A DNA stretch of 39,886 nucleotides from a virus, in IMG/VR virus record IMGVR_UViG_3300015171_000012, positions 1 through 39,886 of that record. One strand, given 5' to 3'. Below, piece after piece: positions 15,952 through 24,911 of the stretch. Numbering within the stretch: position 1 is the stretch's first letter; each line of letters starts with the position of its first letter. A program made the translations under genes and the position numbers. The notes beneath the pieces were generated by a model that was not told the origin of the DNA, searched no databases, and saw only the letters and a program-made list of their open reading frames with translations.

Positions 15952-17540
15952 AGCACCTTCTAAAGGACTTTAAAAAGGTTGATGACAACGAAAAATATTC
16001 AACTTTTAAGCATAAAAACGGCCATGAGATAAAGATTGCCAAAAAGGGATTATCTAAGAATATGAAGAAGGGTCTTGAAGACCTTCCGCATTACGATAAG
16101 GGCGGTGTTTTTGAGGGCGATCGATCTCCTGATTCCGCCGATTCATTTGCTGACCCAAATTCCCATGCTCCCGCCGAACCAGTGGACACAACGGTACAAG
16201 ATGAAGTTCCTCAAGCTGCATCAGCGCCAGTAAATCCAGCCCAAGATCCTAAAAACTATTCTGCTGGTGTTTATAATTTAGGCGATCAAGGTCAATCTAA
16301 TGGCGTAGCTCAACCAGCCATGAACTCTGCGCCTCCTCCAGTTTCTCAAGAAGGCAAAAAAGAAGCACAGCAGTATTCTGGCCCCGCTGCAACCAAGCAA
16401 CAGCAAGGGCCTGGATTTGTAAGTAAATACGCTCAAGAGTACATGGGTGGAGTTGGTCAGCAACAAGCTGGTATTGCTGGAACGGCAGGGGTTGAAGAGC
16501 AGGGTCAAAAAGACATTGCCAATACATTAGGAAATCTTTCTAATTTCGAACATGGCCAAGTTGGCGGCATGGGCGATATTATCCAGAATAAAGCCACGCA
16601 AGCCTTAGATGAGCAAAGAAAAGTTCAATCTGATCTTGCAAATAACCACATTGATCCAAATAGATTATGGCACAACAAAAGCACTGGATCTAAAATAGCC
16701 ACAGCAATAGGGCTTTTCCTTGGTGGATTTGGTCAGGGGCTTGTTGGTGGATCTAATCCCGCAATGGACTACCTACATCAGCAGATAGACAAGGATGTAG
16801 AGGCTCAGAAAACAGATAATCAGAATTTAGATTCTATCTATCAGCATAATTTTCAAATGTTCGGAAACGAGATGGATGCTGTAAAGATGAGTAAAGCTAA
16901 CTTATTGGACGCCACTGCACACAAGATTGAATCTTTTGGTGCCACAATGAAAAGCCAGAATGCTATCAATAACGCATTGAATCTTAGCGGCGAATTGCGC
17001 AAACAAAGTGCGATGCTTACTAGTCAAATTGGCCAAGGTTCCGGCGGTCAGCCAGGACAGCAATCGCGCCCAGAAGACACCATTCGTCAGCTTGAAATCA
17101 GTAAGTTTATGAGTCCCGAAGAATCAAAAGAGACGATGAAGCAACTGGACGAATACAGGAATACAGAAAGTACCAAGAACAACATTCTTGATGCTGCAAA
17201 TCAGATTTATAAGGAACAAAACTTAGCAAATAGGGTTTTAAATCCAATACAGTCAAGGCAGCAAATAGATAACCTTAATCTAAAAATAGATGCACAAGGA
17301 GCAAAGGCTCTTGGCGCTCGCTATGCGTCTATTAAAGATGATATGCACAATTTGACTGCTAGCTTCTTAACAAATAAAATCACTGCAAAGCAAATGCAAG
17401 ACACGCTTAATAATATATTTGGCCAGCATGAGAATTACTCCTATCTTACGAAATGGGGATTAATTAATCAGCCGCAAACTCAAGGGCCGATGAAACAAGA
17501 ATCTTCCGGACAAATTAAATCGTTTAGACCGAAGCAATAA
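15948..17540 (+). CDS. Internal virion / ejection protein 2
   Basis: 530 residues, with ATG overlapping the upstream stop (ATGA). It starts with a basic region (FKHKNGHEIKIAKKGLSKNMKK), then HYDKGGVFEG, a Pro/Gln/Ala-rich linker (60-170) and a long helical region. A Gly-rich hydrophobic segment TAIGLFLGGFGQGLVGG (about 250-266) could insert into a membrane during DNA ejection. The C-terminal part is helical with many Asn and Gln. Second of three consecutive candidate ejection proteins; no enzymatic motif found. Confidence 0.65.
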   Translation: MKHLLKDFKKVDDNEKYSTFKHKNGHEIKIAKKGLSKNMKKGLEDLPHYDKGGVFEGDRSPDSADSFADPNSHAPAEPVDTTVQDEVPQAASAPVNPAQDPKNYSAGVYNLGDQGQSNGVAQPAMNSAPPPVSQEGKKEAQQYSGPAATKQQQGPGFVSKYAQEYMGGVGQQQAGIAGTAGVEEQGQKDIANTLGNLSNFEHGQVGGMGDIIQNKATQALDEQRKVQSDLANNHIDPNRLWHNKSTGSKIATAIGLFLGGFGQGLVGGSNPAMDYLHQQIDKDVEAQKTDNQNLDSIYQHNFQMFGNEMDAVKMSKANLLDATAHKIESFGATMKSQNAINNALNLSGELRKQSAMLTSQIGQGSGGQPGQQSRPEDTIRQLEISKFMSPEESKETMKQLDEYRNTESTKNNILDAANQIYKEQNLANRVLNPIQSRQQIDNLNLKIDAQGAKALGARYASIKDDMHNLTASFLTNKITAKQMQDTLNNIFGQHENYSYLTKWGLINQPQTQGPMKQESSGQIKSFRPKQ

Positions 17541-17541
17541 A

Positions 17542-20085
17542 ATGGCAGACGAAGCACCACAATCTCCTCAAGTCGATATATACGACATAAGCCAGGATAA
17601 GCCTGTTCTTGGTACTATTGCCCCGGAGGAAGTCGAACCAGCCATTTCAAGCGGAAATTATAGCTTCCCCAAAGAAGCTCGCGTTCCGGTTATCAATCCA
17701 GACGGACAGCAAGGCGACATAGCCGCAGAAGACGCTCCACAAGCTTTTCAACAAGGATATAAATACGCTACGCCTGGATTAGTAGATGAAGCAAAATATG
17801 GAACTACTGGTCAGCAAGTCATTACCGGAATAGAGGGCGCATTACAGGGCGCTGCCGGTCTATTTGCTACTGCCGCCGAGGTTGGTCTTGGCGTTGATCC
17901 GAAAGACATAAGAAAAAGAGCGGAAACAAATCCGCTTACACATGGATTCACTGAAGCGGCAGGATTTGTTGCTCCGGCATTATTGAGCGGCGGAATGTCC
18001 GCCGAGGCCAGGGGAGTAATGGAGGCCGCAACGCTACCCGGCATTGCTGGAAAGATTGGCTCTGCAGCCGTAGAGCACCTTGGCGTTGATGCCGCAGGAA
18101 TTGGTTCAAGAATAGCGAATGGGGCAATTAGGGCTGGCGCTGAAATGGCTGCGATTCAATCTAGCGATGAGATGACTAAGGCCATTACCCAAGACCCAAA
18201 TCAATCAATTGGAAGCGCTGTAGCGGATATCGGTCTTTCTGGATTATTGGGTAGCGCAACTGGTGGTGTTTTATCTGGCCTTGGCGGCCTTGTTTCTAAA
18301 GGTCTTGAAGGAGTTGGTGATTCGCAAGTACTAAACGATTTTAAAAATAGAATCGGTGCGCGTGCTTCCGGAGTTTCTCAATCCGAAGCGATAGGAAGTG
18401 AAATCAAGAACTCCCTAGATTTCTTCCACTCTACTGGTAACGAGATAAGCGGAGCCGATGGCCTTACATCTCAGTCATTGCAAAAAGTATTGCCAGAGAG
18501 CATGACTCCAGAAATAGCCTCTTCTGTTTTTGAAACGACAAATAAGGCGCTTGAAGCAATCAATGATATGAAAAAAGAAGGCGTACCAGATCGCCTAATT
18601 AAGAAATATCAAAATAAGCTAAATGACTTTATGTCAGTAGCTTCGGACGCTAATGCGACACCGGCAGAACATTTCGACGCATTGAATGAATTTAAAAGGG
18701 ATCTTGCTGGTTTTTCTAAAGGAGCATTTGGTCAGGGTGCCGTTCCTGCACATAGCGAAGCTTATGATTTCTTAAATATAACTAAAAATTTAGGTCACGA
18801 TATAAGGCTTGGATTAGAGAATCCTGAAATTTGGGGTAAAGACGCCGCTGGGATTCAAAAAGAGATTAATGCTGCCTGGGTTGCTGCCATAAAGCCAGCA
18901 AAACAAGTTGAACAAAAATTCATGGCTCAGGTCGGAAACGATAGAGTAATGAACGCAAAGGCCCTTGACGGTTACTTAAAGGAGGGAGAAAAGGCAACCT
19001 CCCCTTCAATAAGACAGCAGATAATGGGCAAATATGCCGATGCAATGGAACAGTTCCACGGAGCCATTAGTAGTATTTATGAAAAGAACGGCATTCAAGC
19101 TCCTGACATCCCAGGAATGGGCGCTATTAGAGAAAGCCTAAATAAGCCCACTCTTGGCACTAAGTTAGCAGATGCGTGGACAGATAAACTCGGCGCAAGG
19201 GCTGGCGGAAACGCCTTAGGGATAGCCGTTGGTACAGCAATATCTCCTGGCCTTGGCGGCGCGTATGTAGGAAGAGAGGTTCTTGGGCCCGCATTCGGGG
19301 CAATGCTTCAGCCGATATTAGAGAAGTCCGCAAATTCCTCTGCATTTAAGCAATCTATTAAATTCGGCGGTTCGATTATAGATGGCGTTAAAAACCTTAC
19401 AAAGGCGTCTAAGGGAATATTTAACGGATCTGCGCTTCCGGTAATGCTCATTCCTAAAGAAGAAGAATTACATAAACTAGATAAGCAGTTAAAAGACCTT
19501 CACTCCAATCAAAATAAGATGCTCAATGTTTCTGGAGATATTGGTCATTACGCCCCTGACCACGCAACTGCACTAGCTGCTACGGCAATGAACGCGGTTA
19601 ACCTCGCCAATCAGGAAAGACCTGGTAACCAAAAGCAATCCCCTCTTGATGCTGATCTTCCAATAACTCAGCAACAGAAATCAGAGTGGAATAGGACTCT
19701 TTCCATTGCCCAACAACCTTTAATGGTAATGCAACACATAAAGGACGGGACGTTGCAGGCTAGCGATATTTCTACCGTTACAGCTTTATACCCAGATTTT
19801 TACAATAAAATGACTCAAGAAGTTATGCATTCAATGACTGATCACATATCTAAGGGTGAGACAATCCCTTATAAAATGCGCCAATCCTTGTCCCTGTTTC
19901 TTGGACAACCACTGGACTCCGTTCTTGCCCCAATGAACATAATGGCTTCTCAAGGTGTATTTGCTCAACTTGGAGCCCAACAGCAACAACCTGCGCCTAA
20001 AAAGAACACTGGAAAGATGGATAAAATGGCCGGTCAGTACCGTACCAACGAACAAGCCGCCCAAGAACGTCAAACCAAGGCTTAA
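17542..20085 (+). CDS. Internal virion / ejection protein 3 (large)
   Basis: 847 residues. The N-terminus contains two short repeats resembling ID-segment patterns (VPVINPDGQQGDIAAEDAPQ; APEEVEPAISSGNY). Hydrophobic Gly/Ala-rich stretches (about 90-120, 125-150, 220-250 and 550-590, for example GNALGIAVGTAISPGLGGAY) could cross a membrane, and helical segments separate them. This matches the large inner-core protein that forms a trans-envelope DNA channel in short-tailed phages. A lytic transglycosylase motif was looked for and not seen. A late-unit motif follows immediately. Confidence 0.65.
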   Translation: MADEAPQSPQVDIYDISQDKPVLGTIAPEEVEPAISSGNYSFPKEARVPVINPDGQQGDIAAEDAPQAFQQGYKYATPGLVDEAKYGTTGQQVITGIEGALQGAAGLFATAAEVGLGVDPKDIRKRAETNPLTHGFTEAAGFVAPALLSGGMSAEARGVMEAATLPGIAGKIGSAAVEHLGVDAAGIGSRIANGAIRAGAEMAAIQSSDEMTKAITQDPNQSIGSAVADIGLSGLLGSATGGVLSGLGGLVSKGLEGVGDSQVLNDFKNRIGARASGVSQSEAIGSEIKNSLDFFHSTGNEISGADGLTSQSLQKVLPESMTPEIASSVFETTNKALEAINDMKKEGVPDRLIKKYQNKLNDFMSVASDANATPAEHFDALNEFKRDLAGFSKGAFGQGAVPAHSEAYDFLNITKNLGHDIRLGLENPEIWGKDAAGIQKEINAAWVAAIKPAKQVEQKFMAQVGNDRVMNAKALDGYLKEGEKATSPSIRQQIMGKYADAMEQFHGAISSIYEKNGIQAPDIPGMGAIRESLNKPTLGTKLADAWTDKLGARAGGNALGIAVGTAISPGLGGAYVGREVLGPAFGAMLQPILEKSANSSAFKQSIKFGGSIIDGVKNLTKASKGIFNGSALPVMLIPKEEELHKLDKQLKDLHSNQNKMLNVSGDIGHYAPDHATALAATAMNAVNLANQERPGNQKQSPLDADLPITQQQKSEWNRTLSIAQQPLMVMQHIKDGTLQASDISTVTALYPDFYNKMTQEVMHSMTDHISKGETIPYKMRQSLSLFLGQPLDSVLAPMNIMASQGVFAQLGAQQQQPAPKKNTGKMDKMAGQYRTNEQAAQERQTKA

Positions 20086-20127
20086 AGCAGCATAACACTA
20101 TAAATGAGGCTTGGAGACCCCTAAGCC
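20085..20127 (+). promoter_or_regulatory. Late-unit motif AAGCAGCA (copy 3) plus leader hairpin
   Basis: AAGCAGCA at 20085-20092, right behind the stop, six bases, then TATAAAT at 20099, the copy closest to a consensus -10 box. A hairpin GGCTT (20108) ... AAGCC (20123) follows in the leader of the fibre genes. Confidence 0.58.
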
Positions 20128-20147
20128 ATATAGCGGAGACCCTGTCT

Positions 20148-20534
20148 ATGAGTTCTAGAACCACGCTTCGGCCCAATCCAGTTATCGTCAACGGCGATAT
20201 GTCCGGGAACATCACTTCCGCTCCAACAGTTTTACAATCAATGACCATTGCTAGCTATGCTTATTCGTGGGTTGGCACCGTTCCTGTGGGTGCAATTTCA
20301 ATCGAAGTGTCTAACGATTATGCAATCAACGGAAATGTAGTCATTAACCCCGGTACATGGGTTGTCGTTCCCATTTCTTCTGGCGGTGTTTCCGCTAACT
20401 CCGTTCCACTAACTGGTAACTCTGGCGAGGGATATATCGAAGGCGCATCCGGGGCTTACGCAGTACGCACGAAATACAGTTTCACATCTGGCATTGGAAC
20501 ACTTCAAGTAGTCTTCGTAGGAAAGGTCTTTTAA
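20148..20534 (+). CDS. Small tail-associated beta-sandwich protein
   Basis: 128 residues, entirely beta-prone (TMTIASYAYSWVGTVPVGAISIEVSNDYAING...). It ends TSGIGTLQVVFVGKVF, a typical last strand of a jelly-roll. It has the same general plan as the 117-residue protein at 22657, including the SNDxG/YAING pattern and C-terminal GTxxVxxxGxx, so both may be tail knob or fibre-associated subunits. First gene behind the third late-unit motif. Confidence 0.6.
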   Translation: MSSRTTLRPNPVIVNGDMSGNITSAPTVLQSMTIASYAYSWVGTVPVGAISIEVSNDYAINGNVVINPGTWVVVPISSGGVSANSVPLTGNSGEGYIEGASGAYAVRTKYSFTSGIGTLQVVFVGKVF

Positions 20535-20535
20535 T

Positions 20536-22647
20536 ATGGATTTTTACGGCTTTTTTGGTGGTTCTGGAGGCGGAGGCGGAGGTGGTGTAACCACATTAAA
20601 CGGATTATCCGGAGCTGTAATTCTAGCTGCTGGTGCAGGGATTACGCTTACACCTGCCGGTAACACAATTACCATAGCTGCCACAGGCACCGCACTTGCT
20701 CTAGGGGCATTCGACGGTCAGGCGGCTACTGCCAACGGTCTTGCTCTTGTAGCAAACGTACTTTACGCACAATCCGCTGATGCCACACACCCCGGGATGG
20801 TGAATACTGGCGTTCAGACTTTCGCTGGAGCTAAAACCTTCACTGGTGCTATTTCTGCTTCTAACCTTTCTGGAACAAATACTGGTAACGTTACACTTAC
20901 CGCAGTTGGTGTGGCTCCAAACGCGAATGGGGCTAGTCTTGCTGGTCAGGCTTTAACCCTTCAATTATTCGACGCTACCAATCCTGGACTTGTTCCATTA
21001 TCTGGCGGTGGTACTACAAATTTCTTAAGAGCTGATGGTACATTCGCTCCTGCGACAGCTACTCCGGCATGGCTTTTAGTTGGTAATGCTGGAACTACTG
21101 CCGGTACAAACTTCGTAGGAACAACAGACGCCATAGATTTAGTATTTAAAACTAACTCCGCTGAATCTATGCGTATTGTTGAGTCTACTGGTGGTGTAAC
21201 GATAAATCAAGCCGTTACAAATACTGGGGCACTGAACATAAAATCAAAAGGAGCAGGACTTGCTCAATGCTTGGTTCTCGAGTCTCCTAGTTCTACTGAT
21301 ATTTTAGAAATGGAAATTCGTGACGGCGGGGACATGTTCTTCTGTCGTCCGTCACAAAGCACATATCCACTTGTGTCTTCCGGAGCGTTTACTGGAACTG
21401 GACCAGCATCTCCATTGTGTCAATGGGACGTTGTAAACGGTATAGCTGGAACAACACTTTCTACTATTCAAAAACAGGCAGCAGCTCAAATTACAAACAA
21501 TGACATGACCGATGGCAACTTTTCCGCTTTAAACTTTCAAGGTGGAAACGTAGTAGATCTAAGAATCTTAGCGGTACACGATCTTCACGCTGCTGGTGGA
21601 TCTGGTCACTTTGAGTTTTGGGGTAATAACGCTGGAACGCAAGCAAAGAGAATGGGCATTGCGATTGATGGTACTGTGGATATGCCTAAATACGGCGCCG
21701 GTCTTGCCACATTTAACGGATCTGGTGTTATTTCTTCTGTTGCTGCTGGTAACTTAACCGATGTGGGAACTGACGGAATCACAATTACTGGCGGTTCTGG
21801 CGCACTAGTCTCTTCTGCATCTATTTCTCAGCAAGTAGCAGATGCAACGCACAATGGGTATCTTTCATCTGCTGACTGGTCTACCTTCAATGGCAAGGGA
21901 TCTGGCAGTGTAACGAGCGTTGCATTATCGGTGCCTGCATCTAGTTTATTCTCTGTTGCTGGCTCTCCGGTTACCTCAAGTGGCACTCTGGCGATTTCTA
22001 CTGCCGGAACAAGCGGCGGTATACCGTATTTTGACACTGCTTCAACAATGAATACTTCTGCTGCATTATCGGCTCATGCTGTTGTTCTTGGTGGCGGCGC
22101 GGGTGCGGCTCCTTATGTTGTAACTGGCCTCGGTACGTCTGGACAAGTTCTTACATCCAACGGTGCGGCGGCGGACCCAACATGGCAAAATGCCGGTGGA
22201 GCGTCTTCTACTACATCCACTCAGTGGACTTCTTTTAGTCCTACGCTTAGTGCAAGCTTCGGAACCGCGACAAACGTAGCTGCATTCTGGCGTCGAGTTG
22301 GCGATACGATGGATATTAAAATAGCATTCACGGCGGGGACCACAACTGCTGCACTTGCGACAATTACAATACCAACAGCTTTATCAATGGACACTGCAAA
22401 AATGTTAATTGCAGCATCTAACACACAAGAAAGCGAAGTTGTGGGTACGTGGCAAACCGGAAACGCAAACCAAGACGGCGTAATGCTAGCGTCTACTACA
22501 AGCTCAACTACGTTGATTTATTTGGGCAGAGAATTCGTTGCCGGTAGCAGGTTCGTGCCAATCAACGCAAACTCTACACTAGCGGATAATACATTAACTC
22601 AATTTTTCATTAGCGTTCCAATTTCTGGATGGACAAATAATAACTAA
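20536..22647 (+). CDS. Tail fibre protein, long, with repeated beta segments
   Basis: 703 residues. It starts MDFYGFFGGSGGGGGGGVTTLNGLSGAV: a Gly-rich linker after a short anchor, then fibre repeats with motifs such as LSGTNTGNVTL, DATNPGLVPLSGGGTTNFLRADGTFAP and DATHNGYLSSADWSTFNGKG, which are hallmarks of trimeric phage and bacteroidete-type fibre shafts. The C-terminal domain (from about 570: FSPTLSASFGTATNVAAFWRRVG...) is a beta-sandwich tip that probably contacts the receptor. No enzyme site is evident. Confidence 0.8.
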   Translation: MDFYGFFGGSGGGGGGGVTTLNGLSGAVILAAGAGITLTPAGNTITIAATGTALALGAFDGQAATANGLALVANVLYAQSADATHPGMVNTGVQTFAGAKTFTGAISASNLSGTNTGNVTLTAVGVAPNANGASLAGQALTLQLFDATNPGLVPLSGGGTTNFLRADGTFAPATATPAWLLVGNAGTTAGTNFVGTTDAIDLVFKTNSAESMRIVESTGGVTINQAVTNTGALNIKSKGAGLAQCLVLESPSSTDILEMEIRDGGDMFFCRPSQSTYPLVSSGAFTGTGPASPLCQWDVVNGIAGTTLSTIQKQAAAQITNNDMTDGNFSALNFQGGNVVDLRILAVHDLHAAGGSGHFEFWGNNAGTQAKRMGIAIDGTVDMPKYGAGLATFNGSGVISSVAAGNLTDVGTDGITITGGSGALVSSASISQQVADATHNGYLSSADWSTFNGKGSGSVTSVALSVPASSLFSVAGSPVTSSGTLAISTAGTSGGIPYFDTASTMNTSAALSAHAVVLGGGAGAAPYVVTGLGTSGQVLTSNGAAADPTWQNAGGASSTTSTQWTSFSPTLSASFGTATNVAAFWRRVGDTMDIKIAFTAGTTTAALATITIPTALSMDTAKMLIAASNTQESEVVGTWQTGNANQDGVMLASTTSSTTLIYLGREFVAGSRFVPINANSTLADNTLTQFFISVPISGWTNNN

Positions 22648-22656
22648 GGAATTTAT

Positions 22657-23010
22657 ATGCGTAGTCCTGTAGCGATTTATACTCAAACAAATGCAAGCGG
22701 AAATCTTGCTTCTGAATATGTTGGGCAAATGTTTTCCTGTAGTGTCATCGCTAGCTTCACAGACGTCGCAGCGGCGGGGACATTAAAAATGCAAGCATCA
22801 AACGATTTGGGTTCTTCTAATGGAAGCTTCACGAATCAATTTGTTCCTACTGTTTGGGTGGATATTGCTGGAGCTGCTGCAACGTCCGCTGCTGGGGCAT
22901 CTATAATCATTCCAAAATTCGATATCTGTTATCAGTATATTCGATTGGTGTGGACTAAAACTGGCGGCGCAGGAACTTATACCGTTAAGTTAAATATGTT
23001 GGGCGCATAA
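22657..23010 (+). CDS. Small tail-associated beta-sandwich protein
   Basis: 117 residues, all-beta: VGQMFSCSVIASFTDVAAAGTLKMQASNDLG, then YIRLVWTKTGGAGTYTVKLNMLGA at the end. Such proteins (beta-sandwich with a GTYTVKLN last strand) occur beside fibre genes. It resembles the protein at 20148 in size and plan. Its ribosome site TAAGGA precedes the ATG by 8 bases. The stop abuts the endolysin start, so tail and lysis genes are one operon. Confidence 0.6.
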   Translation: MRSPVAIYTQTNASGNLASEYVGQMFSCSVIASFTDVAAAGTLKMQASNDLGSSNGSFTNQFVPTVWVDIAGAAATSAAGASIIIPKFDICYQYIRLVWTKTGGAGTYTVKLNMLGA

Positions 23011-23463
23011 ATGACTCAAGAAGAAGCCATAGCTAAGTACGGTCAAATAATTGACGGTCATTGGAGCATGGAAGATGCTTATATGGTCACAATTATGGTC
23101 GCAAGTGATTGTCCTAAATCTTGGATTAACTCCGCAACAGGAGATCCAGTTCATAAGATTTATTGCAACAAGGATTTCGCTGGACCGTTCTTTAAAGCTA
23201 TTACGAATCTTCGCCGTAGCGGATTATTCACAGAGTTGCATACATTCGACGGTTGTTTCAATATTCGAGACGTTAGAGGGCATCCTGGAGAGCTTAGCGC
23301 CCATTCCTGGGGCCTTGCTATAGACTTAAATGCAGCGGAGAATCCTCTTGGCGCAGAATCTAAATTAAGCGATAATTTCGTTAAGGCGTGGACGGATGCA
23401 GGATTTAAGTGGGGCGGAAATTTCGAACGCAAGGATTGTCAGCATTTCACACTAGGTTGGTAG
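23011..23463 (+). CDS. Endolysin, M15-type L-alanyl-D-glutamate / D-Ala peptidase
   Basis: 150 residues, cuts peptide bonds in peptidoglycan at lysis. Zinc and catalytic residues of peptidase family M15 are visible: SAHSWGLAIDLN (H98 and D105, the HxxGxAxD motif) and DCQHFTLGW (H145, the final zinc ligand with the ExxHf-type strand). No signal peptide or wall-binding domain, so export would rely on a holin. The following genes encode small membrane proteins that could supply it. The length is normal for phage M15 endolysins. Confidence 0.88.
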   Translation: MTQEEAIAKYGQIIDGHWSMEDAYMVTIMVASDCPKSWINSATGDPVHKIYCNKDFAGPFFKAITNLRRSGLFTELHTFDGCFNIRDVRGHPGELSAHSWGLAIDLNAAENPLGAESKLSDNFVKAWTDAGFKWGGNFERKDCQHFTLGW

Positions 23464-23464
23464 C

Positions 23465-23620
23465 ATGGAGCAAAAAGATCGCGACATTTTGATTGAAATA
23501 CACACAATCATTAAAGATGTAGCTCCGCTTGTAAAAAAGCACGAAAGAGATATAAATATTGGGAAGGGAATGTGGCTAATGGTGTTGGCTATTCTTTCCT
23601 GGCTTGGCTTTAATAAATAA
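23465..23620 (+). CDS. Small membrane protein, XhlA/holin-like
   Basis: 51 residues, starting one base after the endolysin stop. Charged amphipathic N-terminal helix (MEQKDRDILIEIHTIIKDVAPLV...) and a single C-terminal membrane segment WLMVLAILSWLGF. This is the layout of haemolysin XhlA-like phage lysis proteins that sit next to endolysins. A holin or holin-accessory role is inferred from this layout and neighbourhood. Confidence 0.6.
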   Translation: MEQKDRDILIEIHTIIKDVAPLVKKHERDINIGKGMWLMVLAILSWLGFNK

Positions 23621-23621
23621 A

Positions 23622-24086
23622 ATGAAAATATCGTCAGAAGAAAGATTTTTTAGAAAAGTACTAATTTCTCCATTCAATGAATGCTGGGAATGGCTCGCCT
23701 ATAAGCTTAAAGGATACGGGCGATTCGGAAATAATGGTTCAGTTGTTTATGCTCATAGATATTCATATGAATTTTATAATGGTAAAATAACCAATGGCCT
23801 GCATGTGCTACATAAATGCGACAATCCTGGATGCGTAAATCCATCGCATCTTTTTTTGGGCACACAAAAAGAAAACATAGCCGATATGTTTAATAAAAAA
23901 AGAAATCCTTCAAGAAAGGGCGAAAGGGGGGCCAATAAGCTTACCGAGAAAGAGGTAATATACATATTAAATTGCCTAGACAATGATATATGTAGTGGAT
24001 ACTCTTTAGCTAAGAAGTTTAATGTCTGTACAAGCGCTATATACGGAATTAAACATAGGAAAAGATGGAATTATTTAACCTCATAA
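23622..24086 (+). CDS. HNH endonuclease (HNH_3 type) with C-terminal DNA-binding region
   Basis: 154 residues from the ATG at 23622 (a TTG at 23604 overlapping the previous gene is in frame but lacks a ribosome site). The core GYGRFGNNGSVVYAHRYSYE followed by HVLHKCDNPGCVNPSHLFLGT (about residues 61-81) is the HNH_3 nuclease signature. The C-terminus SGYSLAKKFNVCTSAIYGI (from about 125) is a helix-turn-helix that would recognise the target. Its base composition is more A+T-rich than the surrounding lysis genes, in line with recent acquisition. It interrupts the lysis cluster. Confidence 0.87.
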   Translation: MKISSEERFFRKVLISPFNECWEWLAYKLKGYGRFGNNGSVVYAHRYSYEFYNGKITNGLHVLHKCDNPGCVNPSHLFLGTQKENIADMFNKKRNPSRKGERGANKLTEKEVIYILNCLDNDICSGYSLAKKFNVCTSAIYGIKHRKRWNYLTS

Positions 24087-24093
24087 AGGAGAT

Positions 24094-24249
24094 ATGAAAA
24101 TGCAGCATTTATTACAACAGATTTTAGCTCATTGGAAAGACGTAGTGGTTGCAGTATTGGCAGTAGACGCGGCTTTGCTTCCATTGTTCCCCGCAAGCGG
24201 TATTCTATTGAAGATTAAAGATTTGCTTTCTGGCCTAGCAGCTAAGTAA
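24094..24249 (+). CDS. Small membrane protein, candidate holin
   Basis: 51 residues: MKMQHLLQQILAHWKDVVVAVL then AVDAALLPLFPASGILLKI, one or two hydrophobic helices, and a short basic/hydrophobic end. A clear AAGGAG ribosome site (24087-24092 region) lies before the ATG. Placed three genes after the endolysin with overlap to the next gene. Could be the holin; size and single hydrophobic region fit, but nothing proves it. Confidence 0.55.
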   Translation: MKMQHLLQQILAHWKDVVVAVLAVDAALLPLFPASGILLKIKDLLSGLAAK

Positions 24250-24410
24250 TGCAATTCCTAGCAATTATATTGGCGGCGCTTAAATTCCCAACGGAGATGA
24301 GCGCCTTCATTAAACTACTTCAATCCACTCCACAAGAAAAGCACGATGCATTAATGGTGCAGATTGCGGATCAGGCGAAGAGTTTTCAAGAAACTGGTCG
24401 TCCATCGTGA
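24249..24410 (+). CDS. Small hypothetical protein in lysis cluster
   Basis: 53 residues, start overlapping the previous stop (TAATG). N-terminal hydrophobic stretch MQFLAIILAALKF, then a helical charged domain TPQEKHDALMVQIADQAKSF. It may be membrane-attached. Its stop overlaps the GTG start of the following lipoprotein (GTGA), which supports the frame. Function unknown; possible lysis accessory. Confidence 0.55.
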   Translation: MQFLAIILAALKFPTEMSAFIKLLQSTPQEKHDALMVQIADQAKSFQETGRPS

Positions 24411-24682
24411 AGGTGTATTTCTTAGGTATAATCACCGGATTTTTACTTATGGGATGCGCCGGAATGGCGTTTGTATACAATTATTACGGACTATCCGCAG
24501 CGTCCTATGACGGTAAACTATTAGCAGTAGATCCAAAGAACGATAAAGACCTATCAGAATGCGCCCCAGATGCTCAAATTAAGGGAAAGTGCATAGTTAT
24601 GTTCTCTTCTGAGTTCTATGCCTTGAAGCAAGATTATCTTAACGTACAACAAGAATTAAGCGATTGTCAGAAAAACCAATAA
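24407..24682 (+). CDS. Small phage lipoprotein, possible outer-membrane lysis factor (spanin-like)
   Basis: 91 residues, GTG start overlapping the previous stop. N-terminus MKVYFLGIITGFLLMGC is a lipoprotein signal peptide with lipobox LLMG|C. The mature part has paired cysteines (SECAPDAQIKGKC, about 57-69) and a C-terminal coiled-coil-like helix (EFYALKQDYLNVQQELSDCQ). The lipoprotein plus helix layout next to endolysin and holin candidates is reminiscent of spanins, but an inner-membrane partner is not clear. Confidence 0.62.
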   Translation: MKVYFLGIITGFLLMGCAGMAFVYNYYGLSAASYDGKLLAVDPKNDKDLSECAPDAQIKGKCIVMFSSEFYALKQDYLNVQQELSDCQKNQ

Positions 24683-24695
24683 CTAAGGAGAAAAT

Positions 24696-24899
24696 ATGCC
24701 AGTACTACAATCAGACTATAAAGCATTCATCGCAGCACTTCCGGTAGCGGACGACGGTAATTACATGAAGGCACAAGCCGGTGACGGTTCTAATGCCTTT
24801 GAATTACTTGGTACGGCTGAGTTGGATCTTGGAGATCAAACCATTGACTCTTCGGGAAACATTACCGTCGTTCGTCATGCTGCTACGATCTTGAAATAA
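24696..24899 (+). CDS. Small hypothetical protein, end of late operon
   Basis: 67 residues (MPVLQSDYKAFIAALPVADDGNY ... NITVVRHAATILK), preceded by AAGGAG. Acidic, probably a small globular beta-rich protein; no known family. Last gene of the rightward late block: its stop lies directly against the stop of the convergent minus-strand operon. Confidence 0.6.
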   Translation: MPVLQSDYKAFIAALPVADDGNYMKAQAGDGSNAFELLGTAELDLGDQTIDSSGNITVVRHAATILK

Positions 24900-24911
24900 T
24901 CAATTATCAAG
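24890..24911. terminator. Inverted repeat at the convergent gene junction (weak bidirectional terminator candidate)
   Basis: CTTG..ATAAT-ca-ATTAT-CAAG spans the two facing stop codons. The A+T-rich stem has a two-base bulge, and short T and A stretches occur nearby. It is the only structured element at the meeting point of two transcription units with no intergenic space. Thermodynamically weak. Confidence 0.35.

Noticed and set aside
17542-20085. Lytic transglycosylase or peptidase in the large internal protein
   Set aside because: No ES/GxxQ/AYNxG or zinc-ligand pattern could be found.
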